A stretch of DNA of 64,000 nucleotides. Source: JALHUB01 sp963719465. GTDB taxonomy: Bacteria > Chloroflexota > Dehalococcoidia > DSTF01 > JALHUB01. A program made the translations under genes and the position numbers. This document shows positions 45,755-55,696 of the stretch, piece by piece. The notes beneath the pieces were generated by a model. The model was not told the DNA's origin, did not search any database, and saw only the letters and a list, made by a program, of their open reading frames with translations. The stretch is taken from positions 868,001-932,000 of the forward strand of contig OY970386.1 of the NCBI GenBank assembly GCA_963719465.1, read 5' to 3'. How positions within the stretch are numbered: the stretch's first letter is position 1; each line of letters begins with the position of its first letter.

Positions 45755-47366
45755 CTACGGGAGGTAGCCGCCGTCACCGGTCTTCGGTGGGGTGACGCCC
45801 GCTCCGCTGGGGGCGACAGCGCCTGGCGGGGCGGCAGTCGGAGGCGCCGGAGCGCAGGAAACGAGGGTGTTGGTCTCGATGTCGGTGGTCGACGTATCGA
45901 CTCGCGTGACCTTGAGGTCATCGTTCATCGTCAGCGTCTGGTCGAGGACGGTTGCGATAACCGTCACTCCAGCCGTGACGCCGGACAGAGGCGTGACCGT
46001 CGTCTTGGCGACGCCGTTGGCGTCGGTTGTGGCGACGATCGGCTTGGCGGCGCCCAGCGCGACCACGTCGAATCGCACCTGGTTGCCGACCGGGACGGGC
46101 TTGCCGTCGGAGTTCAGCACTGTGGCATCGACTTCAGCGCCCGTGACGCCGTCGCAGGTGATCTGCGGCGGTGTGGCCACCGTGATGGTGTTCGGGCCGC
46201 CGATGACGGTGAGGTCAACCCTGTCATCCGGGCTGAGGACGTTGGTCACGTTGTCAGAGGTGATATCGGTGAGCGGGGTGGCGACCACGCCCGCGCGAAC
46301 GGTAGACGTGCCTGCGTCCTGGCCGCAGCCCAGGTTGAAGGCGGCGGTCACCTTGCCGCTGGCAAGGCTGACCGAATGCATGAGCTCGAAGTCAGCCTTC
46401 ACAGGGGTAACGTCCTGTTCACCAAGGTTGGTTGACAGGGCAACCTTGTCGTCCTTGGTGGAGAACCAACCTACCCAGAGGCCTGTCAGGTCTGTCCCGT
46501 CATCGTCAGCGACGGTGGCGAGCAGGCCGGTGACGTTCCGGCAGGCCAACTTCGCTGTTGAAGCCGGCGGTGTCGGTGTAGGTGGGCAGCTCGCAGTTGT
46601 TGACCGGCGTGTTGAAGTCCGTGTTCTCGCTCTCGATGGTCGTCTTGGGAACGGCCTGGAGGGTCACGCTGTCTTGCGCTCCCACGACGGTGTAGTCCAG
46701 TGTGGCGTCGACGCCGGACTGGGTGGTGACTGCCTGCGCGTCGCCCCGGTCCAGGGTGTTGCCTCCCGTGTTGCTCCCCGAGTAGAGGAGGTCAACGACC
46801 ACGCCGTCGCCCTTGGTGCCGTCTGCGTTGCAGTCTTCGTCGGCGAACGGGCACTTGTTCTGAGTGGAGGCCAGCGTTGATGTTGCATCGACGGCCGGTG
46901 AGGTGGAGAGCCAGTCACCCTGGTCCGCGTCCTCTGTCAGAAGGTCGTCGTTGGAGACCATCGTGAGGACCCACATGGACTGGCTGTTGAATGCGACGTC
47001 GAAGACGGCAGGCGGCGTCGCAATATTTGTGCACGTTGATCCTCCCGGGGTGATACAAGTGGCGTCGGTAGCGTCCTCGCCCAGCTGGGCTGCGCTGGCG
47101 TTGACCAAGTCGGAGTAGGTGTCAACATCGTTAACGTTGCCGCCCAGGTCACTAGCCAGCTGTTTCAGCATGGTCGGGCTCTCGAGAGCGTAGCAGGGGG
47201 CTATGCTGAAGCCGTGCTGGCCAAGAAGGGTGGCACATACGTCGGGGTTGAAGGCGATTATGTCCGTTGGTTTGGCTTGCGCCTTGCTCTGGTGGAATGA
47301 TGCGCCGGCGACGCCGATGACGAGGGCCAGGCTCATCAGACCTGCTAGTATTGCAAACTTCTTCAT
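45755..47366 (-). CDS. Secreted Ig-like (Big-type) surface protein ending PPKTGDGGYLP (one frameshift)
   Basis: The repaired product is about 536 residues. From 47366: signal peptide (KKFAILAGLMSLALVIGVAG), then a domain with TTIESENTDFNTPVNNCELP. At about 46550 one extra base shifts the frame; it then continues LACRNVTGLLATVADDDG, a bacterial Ig-like domain (ITCDGVTGAEVDATVLNSDG, then NGVAKTTVTPLSG) and a short Pro/Ala linker. It ends GVTPPKTGDGGYLP with no membrane helix after the PPKTG motif. The protein at 32304 ends similarly. Related to the protein at 47797, which has a full sorting signal. Confidence 0.72.
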
Positions 47367-47733
47367 TCAGGAATCCTCCTTGTTCCGGTGCATTTGTACT
47401 TCGGTGTCTTCTTCTCTTTCCAGGTCCTTGTTCCGATCTGTCTGGCATTCGCTTCCTGCGTCGCCCTCGGCCGAGACTTATTCGACGACGCCGAAGACGA
47501 CACGCTAGCTTCGCGGAACCTTCGTCGTTGCGATACCTCCTTTCCTTGGCCCAGTCCGCGTTCCCTGCCCACCGCGACGTCCCGTTCGCGTTCCGGCGGG
47601 CTGCGGCATCTTCGAGGCAGGCGCGATTACTCTCTGGCGCTGCCTCCCAGGCTTGTGCTGATGGTTATAACGTTCCAGGAACGAAAAGGTTAATGGTTGT
47701 TACGAAGATTGGCTTGATTGCTTTTGGCTTACG
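47367..47733 (-). other. Intergenic leader of the Ig-like gene, no recognised element
   Basis: This 367-base stretch lies between the 47797 gene and the 47366 gene. I see no gene or known riboswitch. An AAAGGAGG occurs near 47542-47549 on the minus strand without a convincing coding frame. Confidence 0.4.
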
Positions 47734-47766
47734 GCGATCCCCCTCCCGTATGGGGAGGGGGATCGC
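47734..47766 (-). terminator. GC hairpin at the 3' end of the 47797 gene
   Basis: GCGATCCCCCTCCC (47734-47747) pairs with GGGAGGGGGATCGC (47753-47766), a perfect 14-bp stem. It lies 31 bases past the stop of the surface gene. No U-tract follows on the minus strand. Confidence 0.55.
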
Positions 47767-47796
47767 GTTCGGTCAGGTTTTGTCTTGTTTCTCTGC

Positions 47797-49491
47797 CTAG
47801 GTCTTCCGCCTGCGGAGGGCGAGGCCGGAGCCGATTAGCAGGATGGCGATGGCGCCCAGCGGCAACGCCACGGGCCACGATGCCGGTCTCCCATCGCCGG
47901 TGCCGGTCTTTGGCGGCGCGATGACAGCGCTGGGAGCGCCTGCGGGGGCGGCTCCCGGCAGCTCGCCGATGGTGGCGGGATTTTGCTCACAATTCACCAG
48001 GAACGACTGTGTGAGCCCTGACGCCACGAACTTAAGGGGAACCGGCTCCGGCGTGATGATTGGCGCGGGCGTCGAGACAGGGTATGGGGTAGCAACAGGC
48101 GTACCGGCCGGCGCGGGCGTGTCCGTGGGCGGCAGCGGAGTGAACACGGGCGTAGGCGTCGGGCCCTTGACGACGTGGCGCATCCATGTAGCCTGCACGA
48201 GGACGCCGTTGATTGCGCCGGAGAGCGGTGTGAGAACGGTGGTGGAGGCGCCGCTCGTCGTCCTGGCGTCTATCGGGTTAGCGCTGCCGAGCGCCTTGAC
48301 GCTGAAGTGGACGAGGTTGCCGTTGACGACCGCCTTGCTGTTGTCATCGGTCAGGTTGGCGGTTATGGTTGAGCTGGCGGTGCCGTCGCAGACGAGGCTG
48401 GGCGGGACTGCCGCCAGCGACATCGCGACCGGTTCGCTCTGGACGGGCAGGGTTATCGAGGCGCTGCGTCCGGTAGGCGCATCGAGGTCGGCTCCAAGAT
48501 GCGAGGGGAGAACGTCTGCGCCAGTAGTTATGGTGGCCGTTATCTTGACGTTCCCCGTTTTGCTGCCGCCGCAGAGCACTTCCGGCGCGCCCAGGCCGAG
48601 AGCCGCCAGGTCAAGGCTCGGGGTAAGGCCGACCCGAAGCGGCGGCGGTTTGACAAAATCGGCCTTGTCGGTGTCGTCCACGGACCAGAGTATCACAGCG
48701 CCGGTAATCGGCGTATCGTCGCTATCGTAGACGGTAGCGTCGAGCGGCGTAGTCTCAGGCTCCGTGACAGACTCGAGGAAGGTGGGCGTGTCGCTGAACA
48801 GCTCGCAAGTAGGAGCGCCTGTCTGGATGGCGGTGTCGAAGGCCTTTAGGGAGACATGGTCAGGCTCCCCGACTATCTTGTAGTCAGCCGATACCTCGCT
48901 GCCGCCCTGGCGCACGCGGAACTGGCCGTCGCCGCGGGGGGCTCCGTTAGGAATCCAGCGGGCGACTACCACGCCGTCCCCAACATTCGGCGTCTTGTCA
49001 CAGTCGTTGTCACTGAAGTCAACGCCCGGGTCGCCGGCTTTGCCGCAGGTGATGCTGGATTTGTTATTGCCGGCGGTGGTGAAGATGCCGTTGTCAGCGT
49101 AGAAGCCGACGGTATCGTCATTGCTTACGAAGGCAACGACGAAGACGATGCCATCCTTATCGTGCACCTGGCCGGCGTCCATGTCGATCTTGGTAAAGTC
49201 GGATGGCTGCGGGTTGGTTGGATCGCCGTTGAGAACCCTAACCAGCGTGTCGAAGCTGGGCTGTTGGTCCAAAGTCTGGCAGGTAGTCACACCTGCGGCC
49301 CCATCCCCGTCGTCGATTGTTTTGCTGTCGTTCCAGTCGACGTTGCCGGTAAGGAGGATGCAGTTGGTCTGCGTTATGGTTATGACGTCCGTAACAGTGG
49401 CGTGCGCCGCGGGCGGCCGGAAGTTGACTCCGAAGAGCACCAGGGCCGCTATCGGAAGCGCCAGCAGCAAGCCGATCTTCCTGAACTTCAT
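47797..49491 (-). CDS. Secreted Ig-like surface protein with PPKTG sorting signal
   Basis: The 564-residue protein has a signal peptide (FRKIGLLLALPIAALVLFGV), a domain with repeated Asp/Asn/Gly loops (VDFSDNDCDKTPNVGDGVVV), and Ig-like segments such as VPPSLVCDGTASSTITANLT. A Thr/Pro linker leads to VIAPPKTGTGDGRPASWP, a membrane helix (ALPLGAIAILLIGSGLAL) and RRRKT, a complete sortase-type sorting signal with PPKTG in place of LPxTG. It is related to the protein at 45755. It is a likely substrate of the neighbouring sortases. Confidence 0.82.
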   Translation of the reverse strand: MKFRKIGLLLALPIAALVLFGVNFRPPAAHATVTDVITITQTNCILLTGNVDWNDSKTIDDGDGAAGVTTCQTLDQQPSFDTLVRVLNGDPTNPQPSDFTKIDMDAGQVHDKDGIVFVVAFVSNDDTVGFYADNGIFTTAGNNKSSITCGKAGDPGVDFSDNDCDKTPNVGDGVVVARWIPNGAPRGDGQFRVRQGGSEVSADYKIVGEPDHVSLKAFDTAIQTGAPTCELFSDTPTFLESVTEPETTPLDATVYDSDDTPITGAVILWSVDDTDKADFVKPPPLRVGLTPSLDLAALGLGAPEVLCGGSKTGNVKITATITTGADVLPSHLGADLDAPTGRSASITLPVQSEPVAMSLAAVPPSLVCDGTASSTITANLTDDNSKAVVNGNLVHFSVKALGSANPIDARTTSGASTTVLTPLSGAINGVLVQATWMRHVVKGPTPTPVFTPLPPTDTPAPAGTPVATPYPVSTPAPIITPEPVPLKFVASGLTQSFLVNCEQNPATIGELPGAAPAGAPSAVIAPPKTGTGDGRPASWPVALPLGAIAILLIGSGLALRRRKT

Positions 49492-49591
49492 AGCTCGCTT
49501 CCCCTTTCTTCTTGTCCCGATGCCCCCCGCGGCTCTGGGCCGTTCGGCGGGCTGTTTCGGCTATCTAGCGAATGCATGTCCGGTCATTGTC

Positions 49592-50671
49592 CTAGCGTCG
49601 CGTCCGCGCACGGCGAAGATAGACCGCTCCGCCGGCCAGGGAGATTGCAGCCGCGCCGAGAATGATCCAGGCAAGGGCTATGCTCCATGTCGTACCTGTC
49701 GAGGCGTCGCCGGTATTGGGCGGCGTGACGCCCGCGCCCGCTCCGCCGCCGGAAGGCGCCGGTGGCGGCGGCGCGCCTCCGCCTCCACCACCTCCACCGC
49801 CGCCACTGGGCGCAGCAGCCGTGGCGCTGGGGGTAATGGTTGGTGTTGGTGTATGGGCCCTTGGCGTCGGTGTGCAGGTGGGAAGACCCTCAAAACCGCA
49901 AACGGGCGTCGAGGTCGGGCCCACGGTCGGAACCGGAGTTGAGGTGTTCACCGGGGTGGGGGTGTTGCCCCCCTTAACATCGGTGCCACCTATGCACTGG
50001 CCTGGGGTATTGGCGCAGTCGATGTACTCCGTGCCGCCCTGGTCGGCAACGGTATTCGTACCTACGAATGAGAGCGTATCCGTGCCGCCATTAATCGCTG
50101 CGAATTCGATCTCTGCGATGGGCTCAGGCTGGTTGACAGGTAGCGCTGGAGATTGAGTGGAAATACAACTCAGGTGAGCGCGGCCGATGCCTGCTCCACC
50201 GGCGTCGAGGCCGCAACTCGGCCCGAGATTGCCGGCGCTGGTGCAGTCCCAGCCGCTGCCGAGGCTCACGCCCCCGAAGGTGGTGGTGCCGGCATTGGCA
50301 TCAGGGTTTGCGTCACGGCAGTGCGGGTCTGTATCGGAGTCCAGACAATCCACCCCTATTGGCACGCACTGGTTGAGCGTGTCGTCATACTGGAGCGAGA
50401 TTTCAAGGCTAGCGGGTGCGGCAGGCGCATTCTCCAGACAAACCGCTACCCAGTAGTCGCCGCCACCGGGCGTATCGTTTCTTGACGCGTCGATGGGGTT
50501 GCAGGGGCCGCTGCCGTTCGTGGGGTTCATGTCGAGCACGAGAACGGGGGTCGGATCCGCCTGTCCCGCAAAGGCACGTTGTGTTCCGCCGCTGAATCGG
50601 GGAACGACGATTATTGCGGCGACAAGAATGCCGCCCAACAATGCCAAAGCCGTCCAATGCCAACCTTTCAT
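49592..50671 (-). CDS. Surface protein with disulfide-rich cohesin-like module and PPNTG signal
   Basis: The 359-residue protein has a signal peptide (WTALALLGGILVAAIIVV), then a cohesin-like module: LDMNPTNGSGPCNPIDAS, VCLENAPAAPASLEISLQYD, CRDANPDANAGTTTFGGVSL and PEPIAEIEFAAINGGTDTLS. The same module with the same Cys pattern occurs in the proteins at 50959 and 55697. A Thr/Pro linker and a Gly-rich run lead to GVTPPNTGDASTG, a membrane helix (IALAWIILGAAAISLAGG) and RRARTRR. It is a predicted sortase substrate. The ATG at 50671 is preferred to one 22 codons upstream. Confidence 0.75.
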   Translation of the reverse strand: MKGWHWTALALLGGILVAAIIVVPRFSGGTQRAFAGQADPTPVLVLDMNPTNGSGPCNPIDASRNDTPGGGDYWVAVCLENAPAAPASLEISLQYDDTLNQCVPIGVDCLDSDTDPHCRDANPDANAGTTTFGGVSLGSGWDCTSAGNLGPSCGLDAGGAGIGRAHLSCISTQSPALPVNQPEPIAEIEFAAINGGTDTLSFVGTNTVADQGGTEYIDCANTPGQCIGGTDVKGGNTPTPVNTSTPVPTVGPTSTPVCGFEGLPTCTPTPRAHTPTPTITPSATAAAPSGGGGGGGGGGAPPPPAPSGGGAGAGVTPPNTGDASTGTTWSIALAWIILGAAAISLAGGAVYLRRARTRR

Positions 50672-50907
50672 CGGTTCCCTCACTTCCTGCAGAATTCTAG
50701 CTGACTGGAGCCGCGCAGCAGCGGAATATGATTGCACATGGTCTTCCGCCAGGTCCTAAGGATATACAAGGAACCGCAAACGTCGGGCCGATGCAACGTC
50801 TGAACTGCAACCAGCCTCTTACGTATAACGCATGAACGGCGGCAAAGTCAACGCTGAAGCGAGATTTTTTTCAGTTTCCTGCCCGGAACCGTGAAATGGG
50901 ACATGGA

Positions 50908-50937
50908 AAGAGGGCGACGATTTCTCGTCGCCCTCTT
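50908..50937 (-). terminator. GC hairpin at the 3' end of the 50959 gene
   Basis: AAGAGGGCGACGA (50908-50920) and TCGTCGCCCTCTT (50925-50937) are perfect complements with a four-base loop, 21 bases past the stop. Confidence 0.65.
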
Positions 50938-50958
50938 GGGCTCGTTCAGTCTTCAGGA

Positions 50959-52914
50959 TTAGCGCAGGACGCGCCTTCGCCTGAGGCCGCGGTAGACGCC
51001 GCCAACAAGGACGCAGGCGCCTGCCCCGGAGAAGAGGGCGAGCAGCCAGGGGAATCCACTGCCGTTAGGTCCGCTGCCGGTGCCGGGCGGAAGAAGCGAT
51101 GGCCCCGCGCCACCGGAAGGGGTAGCCGTCGCAAGCGGCACGGGCGTGGACGGCGGCGCGAGCGTTGGAGGAGTCGTCGCGGTCTCCGTCGGCGTCTGCG
51201 TCGAGTTGCGGTGGTGCTCCTGGTTTTGCTTGATGTCGGTCGCGCCGAGGCAGGTCATCAAATAGGGGTTCCAGGAGGGGGCCACATTCAACTCGCCTCC
51301 AGGAGGAGTGACGCCGCAAGCGCCGATAACAACCTCGTCCGGCCCCCGCACCAACAGTGACTGAATGGTGACGGTGTCGGTGCCGGCGGCCAGCACCTTG
51401 AGGGTGACGGCCGCGAGGGCGATGTGGTCAATGAAAGTACCGTCCACGAGCTCCGTCTTGACGTCGTCGGTCCCGTCTCTTGTACAGGCAATCGTGGCGG
51501 TGCCGGTGGTGCCGGTGGTGTCGGTGGCGCCGGTGACGCCCGTACCGCATGTGGGAGGATCTTCGATATCGCAATTCCAGTCGGAGCCGAGGTTGTTGTT
51601 AACGTCGACCGGTGTTTCTCCGGCATTGGCGTGCGGGTTGGAGTCGAGGCAACCCTGGTCGCTATCCGAGCATGTTGTGCTCACGCACTGGTCGAGCCCC
51701 CCATTGTAGGTCAAGTTCAGCTCGAAGGCGTCGACTTCAGCAGGAACGTTGCCGAGGCAGACGGCCAGGGTGTGAGTATCGCCAACGGTCTCTGTGGTCT
51801 GCCGGTCGATGGCGTTCTGGTCGCAGGGGCCGGTGCCGTTGGTCAAGTTCTTGTCGATGTAGGCGTAGATAGTTGGAGTCGGCGTAAAGGTCGACGTGGA
51901 CGTCGGCGTGAAGGTAGACGTCGGCGTGAAGGTAGACGTGGCCGGTAGTGGCGTCGGCGTTATGGTCGGCGTGTCCGTCGGGAGAGGCGTCGGCGTTATG
52001 GTCGGGGTGTCCGTCGGGAGAGGCGTCGGCGTTATGGTCGGCGTGTCGGTGGGCGTGCTTGTCGGTGTCTCAGTTGGCGTGGGCGGGTCGTAGACGCCGT
52101 TGAAGCACCGGACGGTGTCGCCCTGGTTGAGAGGAGGGCAGAGGATCGGCTCGAGCCCGGCCACGTCGCCCTCGGTCACGTTGTTAAGGGTGAAGGTGTC
52201 CTGGCCGGTTCCCAGGGCCTTGAAGGTGATTTCCGCTATGGGCGAGGAAACGTTGTCGCCAGTCGCCAGGGTGGGAGCCTGGGTACTGAAGCAGATCGCC
52301 TGAGCGATAGCTTCGTTTCCGGTGCCGTTCCCGGTGTCACACAGCGGTCGGGTGGTCTGCGATGCGGTGCAGTCCCAACCCGGGCCCAGGTTCGTGCCGC
52401 CGAAAGTCGTCAAACCGGCGTTGATGTCCGGGTCGCCATCCTGCAGTGCGCGTCGGTAGAGGCGTCGTCAGTGCATAGAACGGGCGGGTCAATGCACTGG
52501 TTCAGCGTCTTGTCGTAGTCCAGTTCGAACTGGAACGACGCCGGCGGACCGTTCTTGCCACTACTCGCTGACGCCGGCGCTGGTAAGACAGACGGCAACC
52601 TTGTAGGTTGTGCCGACTGTATAGGTCGCCGACGGGTCAACGGGGTTGCAGGGGCCGGTGCCGTTGGTCACGTCCATGTCGAGTTCCAGGTGGACGTCAC
52701 CGGCGCCGCAAACGCCGTCGTTGTTGATGTCAACGCCGGGAGTGGCACAGGGGGAAGTACCCACATCACCCACGACGACGCCATTGCCAGCGACGTATCC
52801 GGCGGCGACGACCTTCACGGTCGACGAGCCGCTGCCGCCGAAGGGAGCGAAGGCGACGACAAGAGCGACGGCAACCCCCAGCAAGACCAGCACTGCCCAG
52901 AACCTGCGTTTCAT
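50959..52914 (-). CDS. Two-module cohesin-like surface protein with LPPGTG signal (two frameshifts)
   Basis: The repaired product is about 651 residues. From 52914: signal peptide (RRFWAVLVLLGVAVALVVAF), a single dockerin-like loop (DINNDGVCGAGDVHLELDMD), then module 1. An extra base at about 52564 and a missing base near 52443 shift the frame out and back over about 120 bases; the paralogue at 57371 shows the intact reading. A linker of Thr/Pro repeats follows, then module 2 (IDKNLTNGTGPCDQN, DAFELNLTYNGGLDQC). It ends LLPPGTGSGPNGSG, a membrane helix and an Arg-rich tail. A predicted sortase substrate. Confidence 0.72.
51951..52060 (-). repeat. 36-bp tandem repeat encoding a Thr/Pro linker
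   Basis: The segment TATGGTCGG recurs at 51961, 51997 and 52033, period 36 bases. Each unit encodes TDTPTITPTPLP on the minus strand. It is a protein linker, not a CRISPR array. Confidence 0.9.
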
Positions 52915-53101
52915 TCCACTACCTCCTAAACAATAGCGTTAAAACACACTAAGAAGCCTCCCTGCGCTGTTCAGGGCCCCGCCACTCATTTGAGCCGACA
53001 ATACTCTACCGGTATATAACGCGCAACAGCCGCTGAAGTTAACCAAGACGCGCTGGGGTTAGGCAGAAAAAGGGCGCGGCGATTCCGCCAGCTTCCAGCG
53101 A

Positions 53102-54367
53102 TCAGGGGGCAGGGCACACTTGCGCCCCTATGGCCTGCATGACTATAGCGACGCGGTACAAGTCGCCGACATTGATGGCACCATCCCTCAAGACGTCGCG
53201 CGTTGGTGTGTAGCCGTACTTGCCATCGTGGTTGCCGTCGGTCTTCGCAAGGTAGATATGCGCGCCCGCTTTATGAGCCGCGGTCAGAGGGTAGTTAACA
53301 CCTCGTGTAACGGTCATCGTGTCTGGAGAACCATCTGTGAGTCCTGTCACCCTCATGGATTCGTCGTCGATCGCTATCACATTGTTGGGCGCCACGCTTG
53401 AGAGTTTGCTCTGGTCGCTGATGGCGACCGTGGTCTGGGTGTCGGTGCCATTAATGTCGTTGAGTATGGTGGCGCCGCTGTCCTGGCCTGTGTCGTTCAT
53501 GGTGAGAGCCACGTATAGGAGGTCGGTCACGTTCACGCGACCGTCGAGGTTGGCGTCAGGACAGGGAACGGCGTTGATTACGACAGACTGCAGGGCAGCG
53601 TTAAGGTTGTTGTCGCCTCCTCTGACGTCGAGCAGGTAGCTCCCGGTAAGCGGGATCGCCAGGGTGGAGTTGACCGCCGGCGGGAGGATGGTGAGGCGTG
53701 CGATTCTTCCGGAGCCATTGGGTCCAGGCGGATACCACAGGGGGTCGCCGGGGTGGGGGTTGTCAAGGCTGGCGCATTGAACGTTCCAGACCCCTGTGGA
53801 TTGCTGATAGGCAGAGAGACAGTTGGGGACTCTACCGGTGCTGCCGAGCCACTGCGAGTCGGATGTGAACTCGATGAATTGGACTCCGGCCGGCAGCGTT
53901 ATCTGCACTTCGAAAGCGCCGAGGCCATAAGGCGCGGCCGAGACGTTTTGCGCCATGATGTCGACGCTAATCGCTTTGCTCAATATCACGGCGTTGGCGG
54001 AGTGGGTCGTCGCTGTGGTGCCGTTTTGCCCGCGGCTAACCTGCATTGTATCCGGGTTCCCGTTGGTTCCAGGGGTCAACGAGTTGATCAGCATCACCTC
54101 GGAATCGACCTCGACGTACCAGGTGGCACGTAGGCAGCCCGCGTCGGTGATGGCGATGGATGTGGCATTGGCGGCGATGGTGCTTGTGAGCTTGGCATAG
54201 CTGTTGGAGTACATGCCGGGCACATCCCAGTAGATGGGGGTAGCGGGGGAGATAGACACGCTGTCGGCGAAGGTCCGAGGCGTTCCTTGTGTGAGTGTTC
54301 CTATCACGGTCACCATTAGTGCGCAGAGAGTGAATCGAACGAGCCTGCCTTTGTTCATCTTAGTCAC
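53102..54367 (-). CDS. Secreted protein with a cohesin and a split dockerin
   Basis: The 421-residue protein has a signal peptide ending TFA, a cohesin-like domain with LGAFEVQITLPAGVQFIEF, WLGSTGRVPNC and RIARLTILPPAVN, and two calcium-loop units, CPDANLDGRVNVTDLLYVAL and RDGAINVGDLYRVAIVM. The two units are about 100 residues apart; between them is a repeat of an earlier part (AISDQSKLSSVAPNNVIAID resembles ATSIAITDAGCLRATWYVEV). Dockerins bind cohesins, so this chain could both dock and be docked. No sorting signal or membrane helix at the end. The start follows GGAGGCGTGACTAAG. Confidence 0.78.
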   Translation of the reverse strand: MTKMNKGRLVRFTLCALMVTVIGTLTQGTPRTFADSVSISPATPIYWDVPGMYSNSYAKLTSTIAANATSIAITDAGCLRATWYVEVDSEVMLINSLTPGTNGNPDTMQVSRGQNGTTATTHSANAVILSKAISVDIMAQNVSAAPYGLGAFEVQITLPAGVQFIEFTSDSQWLGSTGRVPNCLSAYQQSTGVWNVQCASLDNPHPGDPLWYPPGPNGSGRIARLTILPPAVNSTLAIPLTGSYLLDVRGGDNNLNAALQSVVINAVPCPDANLDGRVNVTDLLYVALTMNDTGQDSGATILNDINGTDTQTTVAISDQSKLSSVAPNNVIAIDDESMRVTGLTDGSPDTMTVTRGVNYPLTAAHKAGAHIYLAKTDGNHDGKYGYTPTRDVLRDGAINVGDLYRVAIVMQAIGAQVCPAP

Positions 54368-54471
54368 GCCTCCTCATGCGGGCTACGCCGCGCGTGTCTA
54401 GATTCCCCGACCGTGGTTCGCATCAAAGAAAAACGAATCAGGAACTGCCCAGATAACAAACCGTCTCGCGT

Positions 54472-55445
54472 TCATCTCTTCGAGTCGTCGTCGCTTCGAA
54501 CCGGAATGCGCTTCAAGTAGAAGGAAAGGAACAACAGGCCAGCGCCCAGGGCGATGAGCAAGCCGCCGGCGAGCGCGGGCCAGGATGATTTCTGTTTTTC
54601 GGGTCCGGTGCCGGCGTGCGGCGAGCCGTTGTTGCTACTCGAGGCAGAGGCGCCGGAGGAATGAGAGACGGCGGCGGGATCAGAGGCTATTTGCAGCGCG
54701 CCTGGGGGCGGGTTGCCGACCGACCCGCCGGGAATGACGCGGGTCAAGGGAGTCTGGCCCGGCTCGGGAGTAAGAAGGTTGCTTCCGCCGGGTGTGGCGG
54801 TGACATAGATGTGCCGGACGTATTGCGCAGTGGGAACGGCCGTAGGCTCGTTCGGGTCCGGGGTGGCGGTGGGCCCGTCGCCGGTTACGGTGACGGAGCC
54901 GTTTTGAGTCACCGCATCCTGGCCTTCGCCGTTCAGGCTAGCGCCGCGGATGTCGGTCACGCTGGCAGTGTTCAGGATGAGGTCACTGTATCCGGAAGAC
55001 ACGGGGGCAAAGGTGAGGACGGCGACAGTGCCGGAGCCGTCGGGGCCGCGCGTCGGGTCCGAGCCACCACCAATAGTGCCGCATGCGTAGCGGATCATGT
55101 TCGGCGGCTCGTCTTCGGCTGGGTAAAGGAGGGTGGGCGTCGTACAATCAAGCGGCCTTTGGGTGCTTCCGAGGAAGCCGGCGTCTGTGACGCTGACGAA
55201 GCGCAAGACTGTCGGGTCGAACTGCACGGTGAATTGGTAGGCGCCAAGGTTGGAGACGTTGTCGACCAGGACGGAGACGTTGAATGGGCCGTTGCCGACG
55301 TCGACGGTCTGGGCGGCGGGATCGAGCCGCATGAGGGGGGATCGGCGGCGCGGGCCGGGAGTGAGAAGGGAGCGGAAGCAATGAGGAGCAGTAGCCCCAC
55401 GAGGGAGCAACTTGCGGCCAGAGACGGGATTAGCCGATGGTTCAT
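54472..55445 (-). CDS. Cohesin-domain membrane-anchored protein (frameshift in a C-tract)
   Basis: The repaired product is about 324 residues. From 55445 the signal peptide reads NHRLIPSLAASCSLVGLLLL and ends PARAADPP. At 55335-55340 a run of six C (minus strand) should be seven; the next frame then reads MRLDPAAQTVDVGNGPFNVS, LGAYQFTVQFDPTVLRFVSV, GFLGSTQRPLDC, YACGTIGGGSDP and GTVAVLTFAPVSSG, a typical cohesin. A Thr/Pro linker leads to SPHAGTGPEKQKSSW, a membrane helix and a charged tail. It may anchor dockerin proteins at the surface. Confidence 0.78.
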
Positions 55446-55605
55446 GTTAGATTCTGCCTCCTGGTATGGTCCTTCCCGGGTCCCTTCGCAGTGTTTTTGC
55501 CAGCAGCGGCGTTAGTCTAGAACAGATGACCAGGCCTAACAAGCCATAATGTGTTAAATGTCGCTCAGTCTTTCTTTAATTCAGTCGTTTGACCCTCCGG
55601 TTAGT

Positions 55606-55650
55606 TTGGCGGGGGAGCCGTTTCCTTTCGGATCGGCGCTCCCCCGCCAA
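55606..55650 (-). terminator. GC hairpin at the 3' end of the 55697 gene
   Basis: TTGGCGGGGGAGC (55606-55618) and GCTCCCCCGCCAA (55638-55650) are perfect complements around a 19-base loop. Confidence 0.6.
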
Positions 55651-55696
55651 TTCATTGTTCTGGCCTAAGCCTGAACGTTCAGTTTATCCCTGTCGC

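Noticed and set aside
51951..52060. Regular repeats that could suggest a CRISPR array
   Set aside because: 36-bp units are contiguous without spacers and encode a Thr/Pro protein linker.
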